Shown piece after piece: positions 26,947 to 31,777 of a stretch of 31,777 nucleotides of DNA. Location of the stretch: positions 1-31,777 of the IMG/VR virus record IMGVR_UViG_3300033993_002030, one strand, 5' to 3'. The notes beneath the pieces were generated by a model that made no database searches, was not told where the DNA came from, and was given only the letters and a program-made list of their open reading frames with translations. The position numbers were made by a program, and so were the translations under genes. This stretch comes from a virus. The first letter of the stretch is position 1. Every line of letters starts with the position of its first letter.

Positions 26947-29264
26947 CAAATTCCGAACTAGCACCCCTCGAACTTCTCGGCCTTGAAGAGAACGGCCGCG
27001 CCCCCAAGATGCGCGTGGACAACGTCAACAGCGCCCGCTCCATCTACAAAGCGATCAAGGACAGCGACCAAGGTTCCAGCAAAAACCGCGCCCTGGTTGA
27101 CGCCATGTTCAATGGTGCCGCCCCTTTCAACCAGCAAGACTTGATCGAGATGGGCCAAGGCGAGCGCACGAACCTCGATTTCGGCGAAGCTGCCGCCCTG
27201 AAAGAGCAAGCTCTTGCCGGATACTATGACCTCACCTCATCCGTCGATGTCTTGGCTCGTATCTCGATCGATTACGGTTCCCCCGAGCAGAAGGTCGAGT
27301 GGGAGCGCATCCTCGCCGAAGAATTCACGCGGACCCTCAAAGAGTGGCAGGAATTCGAGTTCAACCACCAGATGCTCGCCGACCAGTTCGTCTCGCATGG
27401 CGTCGGGGTTTGTTATTTTGAGGACGAGGTCGATTGGCGTTGGCGCGTGGCCGGGCTCTCCGAGTTCCGGTTACCACGCGGAACACGCGCTTCCGAGTGG
27501 GAGATCGAGGTCGCCACGGTTGATCGCGAATACCAAGCCCACCAGCTTTACAAATTCATCGAAGACCCCGCCGTGGCCAAAGACCTCGGATGGAACGTCA
27601 AGATGGTGAAACAGGCGTTGATCCGCGCTTGCCGCGACAGTTCGTTCCAAGAGGCCGGCGAGTGGGAGAAGCTGGAGGTCGAACTTAAAAATAACGACCT
27701 CCTCTACGGCAACAGCCGTGGCAAGAAAGTCCACGTTGTCCACATGTGGGTGCGCGAGTTCGACGGCAAGGTCAGTCACCTCATGTTCCTCAAGGATCCG
27801 ATCGGCTCGGATGAGAACGCCAAGGAGGAGGACTTCCTCTTCAAGCGCCCGAATCGTTTCGCCGCCCCGACGAATTGCTTCGTTACTTTTTGCTATGGCG
27901 TCGGCAACGGCACCTACCACGGCATCAGAGGTTTGGGCTATAAAGTTTATCCACACATTCAGCTTTTGAATCGTCTGCGCTGCGGCATGGTCGATGGTGC
28001 GTTGCTCTCCTCGGCCCTGATCGTCCAGCCCGGCGACAATGGTTCCCGTGCCCTCGAAGACCTCACGCTTTCCTACTACGGCCCCTACGCGCTGTTTCCT
28101 CCAGGGCTGAAAATCGTCGAGAAGGCGATCCCGAACTACAACCAGAACCTCATGCCGGTCTTGAACGACCTCACCATGAATATGCAGAACCGGACGATCG
28201 GCTACCAGTCGCGTGCCGTCACGCCGGATGGCCAATCCCGCACCGCGTATGAGGTCAGGGCGCAACTCCAGCAAGAAGCCGTGCTCGGTGCTGCGGCGAT
28301 CAATCTGTTCTACCACCCGTGGAAACGTCTTCTTCGTGAGGCATACCGCCGTTTAGTGTCGCGTGATTATGCCGCTAATGAACCCGGCGGTCGTGAAGCC
28401 GTCGACTTCAAGAAGCGTTGTATTGCCCGCGGAGTGCCGACCGAAGCGATCCATCGTTTCTCTACGGTCGAGCCCGTTCGCGCCATTGGTTACGGAAGCC
28501 CTGGGATGCGCTCGGCCGCGATCGATGAGACGATGTCCATCTTCGGTTCCTTGGACGAGATGGGCCGGATCAATCTTCTGCGCGACCGCATCGCCGCCCG
28601 CTTTGGGCAGGAAGTGGTCGACCGCTACTTGCCGTCACCTTCAGTAACTCTTCGCACTCCTATTGATGACAAGATCGCGATGCTCGAAAACTCCGATCTC
28701 TCAATGGGCACGATGTTGCCCGTCAACTCTGGGGAAAATCACTTCATCCACGCCTCCCGCCATCTGACCTCCCTTGATGGTTTGGATGCCGCAGTCTCGC
28801 AAGGCCAAGCGGAGCCCGCGGCGGCAATGAAAGCCTACGCCACGATGATTCCTCACCTCGGCCAGCACTTGCAGTTACTCGCAGCCGACGTGGCTCGCCA
28901 AGACCAAATCGCACTCATGCGTCAACGCTTTCAGCAGCTAAGTGCCTCGGCCAAGCGGCTTTCCGATGAGCTTGCCGCTGCCGCCGAACAGCAGGCGAAA
29001 GCCGAGCAAGCCGAACAAGCTCGAATGATCGAAGCCGAGCGTGCCCGCATCGCCCAGATGGAGCAGCAGTTGGCCGAAGCTCAAATGCTCTCACCCAAAG
29101 CCCAAGCGGATCTTATCGAGCGCCGGGCTAAACTAGAGATGCAAATCGAGAAGCACCAAGTCGATATGCAGACCAAGCAAGCCAAGGTCATGCAGGAGCT
29201 TGCCCTCAAAGACGCCAAAACCGCTGCCGAGATTTCACCGGCTGCACAACCGACGATGCCGTGA
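26943..29264 (+). CDS. Portal protein
   Basis: The 773-aa protein has an N-terminal region with conserved-looking SARSIYKAIKDSDQGSSKN and WEFEFNHQMLADQFVSHGV-type helices, a large central wing/stem part (HIQLLNRLRCGMVDGALLS; NMQNRTIGYQSRAVTPDGQ) typical of podovirus-like portals, and a long C-terminal coiled coil rich in A, E, Q and K (about 665-770). The portal is the dodecameric DNA gate and tail-joining site. It overlaps the genes on both sides by ATGA or GTGA. Its length is at the large end for portals because of the coiled coil. Confidence 0.8.
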   Translation: MTNSELAPLELLGLEENGRAPKMRVDNVNSARSIYKAIKDSDQGSSKNRALVDAMFNGAAPFNQQDLIEMGQGERTNLDFGEAAALKEQALAGYYDLTSSVDVLARISIDYGSPEQKVEWERILAEEFTRTLKEWQEFEFNHQMLADQFVSHGVGVCYFEDEVDWRWRVAGLSEFRLPRGTRASEWEIEVATVDREYQAHQLYKFIEDPAVAKDLGWNVKMVKQALIRACRDSSFQEAGEWEKLEVELKNNDLLYGNSRGKKVHVVHMWVREFDGKVSHLMFLKDPIGSDENAKEEDFLFKRPNRFAAPTNCFVTFCYGVGNGTYHGIRGLGYKVYPHIQLLNRLRCGMVDGALLSSALIVQPGDNGSRALEDLTLSYYGPYALFPPGLKIVEKAIPNYNQNLMPVLNDLTMNMQNRTIGYQSRAVTPDGQSRTAYEVRAQLQQEAVLGAAAINLFYHPWKRLLREAYRRLVSRDYAANEPGGREAVDFKKRCIARGVPTEAIHRFSTVEPVRAIGYGSPGMRSAAIDETMSIFGSLDEMGRINLLRDRIAARFGQEVVDRYLPSPSVTLRTPIDDKIAMLENSDLSMGTMLPVNSGENHFIHASRHLTSLDGLDAAVSQGQAEPAAAMKAYATMIPHLGQHLQLLAADVARQDQIALMRQRFQQLSASAKRLSDELAAAAEQQAKAEQAEQARMIEAERARIAQMEQQLAEAQMLSPKAQADLIERRAKLEMQIEKHQVDMQTKQAKVMQELALKDAKTAAEISPAAQPTMP

Positions 29265-29674
29265 ATATCGACGTTACCGGATTACTGACCAACGCGCTTT
29301 CGACGGGGCTCTCCTCCGGCGTTCTCAAGACCAATGTGCCTTGGATCGACCGCATGATGAAGGGCGCTTCGATTGGAATGTCCGAGGGTTCGGCCGGCGG
29401 TAGCCTCGGCGGTCCGGTTGGTGCGGGTTGGGGTGCGTTGGGTGGCGCGGTATTTGGCGGGTTGGACGGCGCGGTGGACGGGCCGATCTTTCGGGCCAAG
29501 ACCGGAGGATCTTCCGGTTTCGGGGGTTGGTTTGACGACATGATGCTCGGTGCAACCCAAGGCACCGCCCAAGGAAGTTCAATGGGTGGGTGGGGAGCAA
29601 TCGGCGGCGGTGTCCTCGGAGGGTTCCAAGGTCTTTCCGGCAACAACAACATTCAGAGCCAGGGTTTTCTATGA
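29261..29674 (+). CDS. Glycine-rich protein (137 aa), possible virion or ejection protein
   Basis: It starts with GTG (overlapping the portal stop) and contains repeated glycine-zipper-like stretches (GGSLGGPVGAGWGALGGAV, then GGVLGGFQGLSG). Such helices pack closely and can insert into membranes, so an internal or ejection role is plausible; a structural linker is equally possible. Its stop overlaps the next ATG. No family is recognised. Confidence 0.6.
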   Translation: MNIDVTGLLTNALSTGLSSGVLKTNVPWIDRMMKGASIGMSEGSAGGSLGGPVGAGWGALGGAVFGGLDGAVDGPIFRAKTGGSSGFGGWFDDMMLGATQGTAQGSSMGGWGAIGGGVLGGFQGLSGNNNIQSQGFL

Positions 29675-29883
29675 GGGACTATAAAAAAGAATACGAGAGC
29701 TACCATGCCTCGCCAATCCAGAAGAAACGCCGCGCTCAACGCAATGCGGCCCGCCGCAAGATGACTAAAGCGGGTTACGTGAGCAAAGGCGACGGCAAGG
29801 ACGTGCATCATAAAAACGGAATGAGCAACCACTCCAGCAATCTGGCCGTGTTGCCGAGGTCCGTGAACCGGAGTATTAAGTAA
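29671..29883 (+). CDS. Small basic HNH-like phage protein (70 aa)
   Basis: MRDYKKEYESYHASPIQKK then RRAQRNAARRKMTKAGYVS and DGKDVHHKNGMSNHSSNLA contain an H-H...N...H pattern like a minimal HNH motif. Proteins with this DYKKEYExYHxxPxQKxxRAxRNxARR start recur near phage virion genes; their role is unknown, possibly DNA binding or nicking at packaging. The ATG overlaps the previous stop; the gene ends with the TAATAAC junction motif. Confidence 0.7.
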   Translation: MRDYKKEYESYHASPIQKKRRAQRNAARRKMTKAGYVSKGDGKDVHHKNGMSNHSSNLAVLPRSVNRSIK

Positions 29884-29887
29884 TAAC

Positions 29888-30121
29888 ATGCCCGCTTATT
29901 ATCCAGAAGGAAACACCCCGCTGCGCGAGGACTATACCGAGCGGTCGTTGCAGAAGATCAACGACATCATGCACTCGAATACTCCGACCTGGGACGACAT
30001 CGCGCTGACCTATGCCGGAAGCAACCTGACGAAGGTCGAGTATAAGCTCAACGGCTCGGTCGTCGAGACCCGCAACTTTTCCTACAGCGGCACCAATCTC
30101 ACCCGCGTTCTAAAGAGTTAA
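29888..30121 (+). CDS. Fibre anchor protein (77 aa), N-terminus shared with the tail fibre
   Basis: MPAYYPEGNTPLREDYTER followed by SLQKINDIM is clearly related to the first 28 residues of the fibre at 21976. The rest (LTYAGSNLTKVEYKLNGSV, SGTNLTRVLKS) is a small beta module. The start lies directly after TAATAAC. It probably attaches a second fibre set, built with the following genes, to the tail. It could also be a truncated fibre left after a cassette swap. Confidence 0.65.
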   Translation: MPAYYPEGNTPLREDYTERSLQKINDIMHSNTPTWDDIALTYAGSNLTKVEYKLNGSVVETRNFSYSGTNLTRVLKS

Positions 30122-30122
30122 G

Positions 30123-30638
30123 ATGGCTTGGAGCTTTAATCCCTTTACCGGCAACCTGGATCTTAGTGGATCCAGTGGGGGTGAGAGCTATATCGACGGC
30201 GACGTTGAATATCACAGCAACCTTCCGGTGACGGTTGGCTCGCCCGCGGTGAACAGCGCGTTCCTTGTGAGAAAGGGCGAGGGGCTATATTTCATCTCGC
30301 GCAAGCCTGCTGGAATCTGGGTGCGGGAGTTGGACAACGGCAATCTGGACGACTGGAAATATGCTGGGACGTTCAGTGATTTGTATCGGGATGCAAATTT
30401 TCGCATCCTCAACAATGCGGATGTCAGCAAGGAACTGGCGTTTTCGCTCTCCAGCATCACCACCGGCACGACCCGCACGCTGACCATCGCCAACCGCTCC
30501 GGCACCAACGTCGTCAGCGACACCTCCGCCGGCAGCGGCAGCGACGTGGTCAACAACATCGTTTCGCTCACCCAAGCCGAATACAACGCCATCGGAAGTC
30601 CCGACGCGGCCACGTTGTATCTCATCACCGATCCCTGA
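30123..30638 (+). CDS. Tail-fibre or minor virion protein (171 aa)
   Basis: The start MAWSFNPFTGNLDLSGSSG is typical of small fibre-associated proteins, and the end SLTQAEYNAIGSPDAATLY then LITDP is the kind of short hook seen at the end of fibre modules. Between lies a beta-rich region (DANFRILNNADVSKELAFS, LSSITTGTTRTLTIANRSG). It probably builds on the anchor gene just upstream. Exact position in the particle is unknown. Confidence 0.65.
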   Translation: MAWSFNPFTGNLDLSGSSGGESYIDGDVEYHSNLPVTVGSPAVNSAFLVRKGEGLYFISRKPAGIWVRELDNGNLDDWKYAGTFSDLYRDANFRILNNADVSKELAFSLSSITTGTTRTLTIANRSGTNVVSDTSAGSGSDVVNNIVSLTQAEYNAIGSPDAATLYLITDP

Positions 30639-30641
30639 CCT

Positions 30642-31484
30642 ATGGCCCTTCTGCAAAAAGCCTATCTCGGTGCCACGCCGCTCTTCCGCAACGTCGATTG
30701 GTTTGAGGCGTCCTACACTCCGGTCAACTCCAGCGCCGAAGTATCGCTCACCGCCAACACTTCCGCGCACACCAAGGGTTCGTATTCCGAACTTATCGCC
30801 TCCACTTCCGCCAATGCGGGTCTGTTGGTGCTTATGGTGCAAGACATCAGCACCGCAGCCACCAACACGGCCACACTCATCGACATCGCCACAGGAGCCA
30901 GCGGTTCCGAGACGGTTATTATTTCAAACCTCGCCGTAGGTGGCGCTCTTGCCACCACCGGCCCAACAGGCGTTGCCGTTGCCGTTCCGCTAAAAATCGC
31001 CAGCGGCACGCGCATCTCGGCTCGCATTCAGTCTGTTGTCACGGGCGGCAAAACAGCAACCGCACAAGTCTTCCTCTTTGATGTGGGCGGCGATTACGCC
31101 ACGGCACCCACCAGCGTTGATGTCATCACCGGAGACACCGCAACGAGCCAAGGCATCAGCTTTAGCGGCTCCAGCGGCACATGGGTTCAAGCCATTGCCT
31201 CCACTTCCCGAGCCTACCGCGCCGTGGCCATCATGCCGTCCACGCACAACAGCAACATTGCAACCATTGCGCCACAACTGGAGATCGGTGTTGGCGGGGC
31301 GGGCAGCGAACAAGTGTTTGGATCAACCGTTGCCTCTTATGGCAACAACGAAAACGTGCAGTCCTCGCCTCCGTATCTGTCGCTTTTCGGACGCAACATC
31401 CCCGCAGGCTCCCGCCTCGCCGTGAAGCACAACATCGCCGCCAACCCCGACCGCTACGGCTTCTGCCTCATCGGCATCCCCTAA
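30642..31484 (+). CDS. Putative virion structural protein (280 aa)
   Basis: The protein starts MALLQKAYLGATPLFRNVD and is Ser/Thr/Ala-rich with long alternating strands (ANAGLLVLMVQDISTAATN and following), as in fibre, baseplate or decoration proteins. The end GSRLAVKHNIAANPDRYGF then CLIGIP suggests a closed beta domain. No signature decides its type. It follows the fibre-like gene by three bases in the same operon. Confidence 0.55.
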   Translation: MALLQKAYLGATPLFRNVDWFEASYTPVNSSAEVSLTANTSAHTKGSYSELIASTSANAGLLVLMVQDISTAATNTATLIDIATGASGSETVIISNLAVGGALATTGPTGVAVAVPLKIASGTRISARIQSVVTGGKTATAQVFLFDVGGDYATAPTSVDVITGDTATSQGISFSGSSGTWVQAIASTSRAYRAVAIMPSTHNSNIATIAPQLEIGVGGAGSEQVFGSTVASYGNNENVQSSPPYLSLFGRNIPAGSRLAVKHNIAANPDRYGFCLIGIP

Positions 31485-31485
31485 A

Positions 31486-31777
31486 ATGCAAAACTGGCAC
31501 CTCCTTTATAACACCACAACCGGCGAATCCGTAAGCATCGGCACCGTGATAGCTGACCCGCTTCCGGAAGGCATCACCGCGCTCCCGCTCACCGACGCCG
31601 AAGGTGAAGGACTGCAAAACGGCACCCTCATCTGGGACGCCGCCACGCGCAGCTTGATCGCAACACCGCCGCCCAGAGTCACCGCCGAAGAACACCTCAA
31701 ATCCGTCGGCCTCGGCGGCGAACGCCAGCCCACGTTGCTTTATCTCCGCCAGTCCCTCGCCGCCGCCGGCCAGCAAA
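31486..31777 (+). CDS. Fibre-associated hypothetical protein, cut by the window edge
   Basis: The frame starts one base after the previous stop: MQNWHLLYNTTTGESVSIG then TVIADPLPEGITALPLTDA, and runs to the last base without a stop. The WHLLY-TTGES-S-GTV-A-PLP-G pattern resembles small phage proteins often found with fibre genes. The C-terminus is missing, so its full length and domain are unknown. Confidence 0.7.
   Translation, partial: MQNWHLLYNTTTGESVSIGTVIADPLPEGITALPLTDAEGEGLQNGTLIWDAATRSLIATPPPRVTAEEHLKSVGLGGERQPTLLYLRQSLAAAGQQ

Noticed and set aside
27471-28316. Minus-strand frame opposite the portal gene
   Set aside because: Antisense to the portal, with a repetitive V/D/R-rich composition and no motif.

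Overview
This window is part of the genome of a tailed double-stranded DNA phage (Caudoviricetes), or of a prophage of that type. It carries a large terminase, a portal, tail-fibre-like proteins, a family A DNA polymerase, a primase-helicase and a tyrosine integrase. The integrase and a cluster of small ribbon-helix-helix and helix-turn-helix proteins suggest a temperate lifestyle. Both ends of the window cut through genes, and no major capsid protein is present, so the genome continues on both sides. The host cannot be fixed from the sequence. Most of the window is GC-rich (a counted 60-base line inside terL is about 62% GC); two islands, the terS-like gene and the fibre/protease pair, are clearly AT-richer (about 45-47% in counted lines).

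Layout. (1) 1-4566, minus strand: an accessory operon of ten genes, mostly of unknown function, centred on a predicted amidoligase with a zinc ribbon and a class II glutamine-amidotransferase-like protein. An 18-bp hairpin-forming palindrome, GAGTCGCGTTTGCGACTC and variants, occurs seven times here and nowhere else in the window. (2) 4697-6086, plus strand: a TerS-like protein, a gene-poor stretch with one short tRNA-Met(CAT) and one tRNA-like structure, and two small phage proteins. (3) 6087-6554: non-coding, lying between convergent genes. It holds about twelve copies of GGGAACTT(CCC) and several hairpins and is the best replication-origin or operator candidate. (4) 6555-18228, minus strand: a tightly overlapping replication and recombination operon. 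Read in the direction of transcription it encodes two ribbon-helix-helix proteins, an HTH protein, a Holliday-junction-resolvase-like nuclease, an SF2 helicase fused to the start of a RecB-like nuclease, the rest of that nuclease, a conserved phage protein, a DUF1599 protein, many micro-proteins, a 3'-5' exonuclease fragment, the DNA polymerase, the primase-helicase and a dCMP deaminase. One secreted protein gene lies antisense inside it. (5) 18285-19911: a terminator, a third ribbon-helix-helix gene, an operator-like inverted repeat and the integrase. (6) 20171-31777, plus strand: terL, a tail fibre and a trypsin-like protease in an AT-rich cassette, two glycosyltransferase-like genes around a small nuclease, the portal, and further virion and fibre genes.

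How the parts fit. The minus-strand operon supplies nucleotides, primer synthesis, unwinding, polymerisation and recombination. The plus-strand block packages DNA and builds the portal and adhesin parts. The left accessory operon probably modifies a peptide or metabolite. The most unusual points are the amidoligase/amidotransferase operon with its repeated hairpins; a polymerase whose exonuclease active site is divided between two non-adjacent genes; a helicase-nuclease reading frame whose integrity depends on one six-A run; a complete serine-protease triad in the fibre cassette; an N-terminal anchor shared by two fibre loci about 8 kb apart; and a TAATAACNCC motif at many gene junctions.
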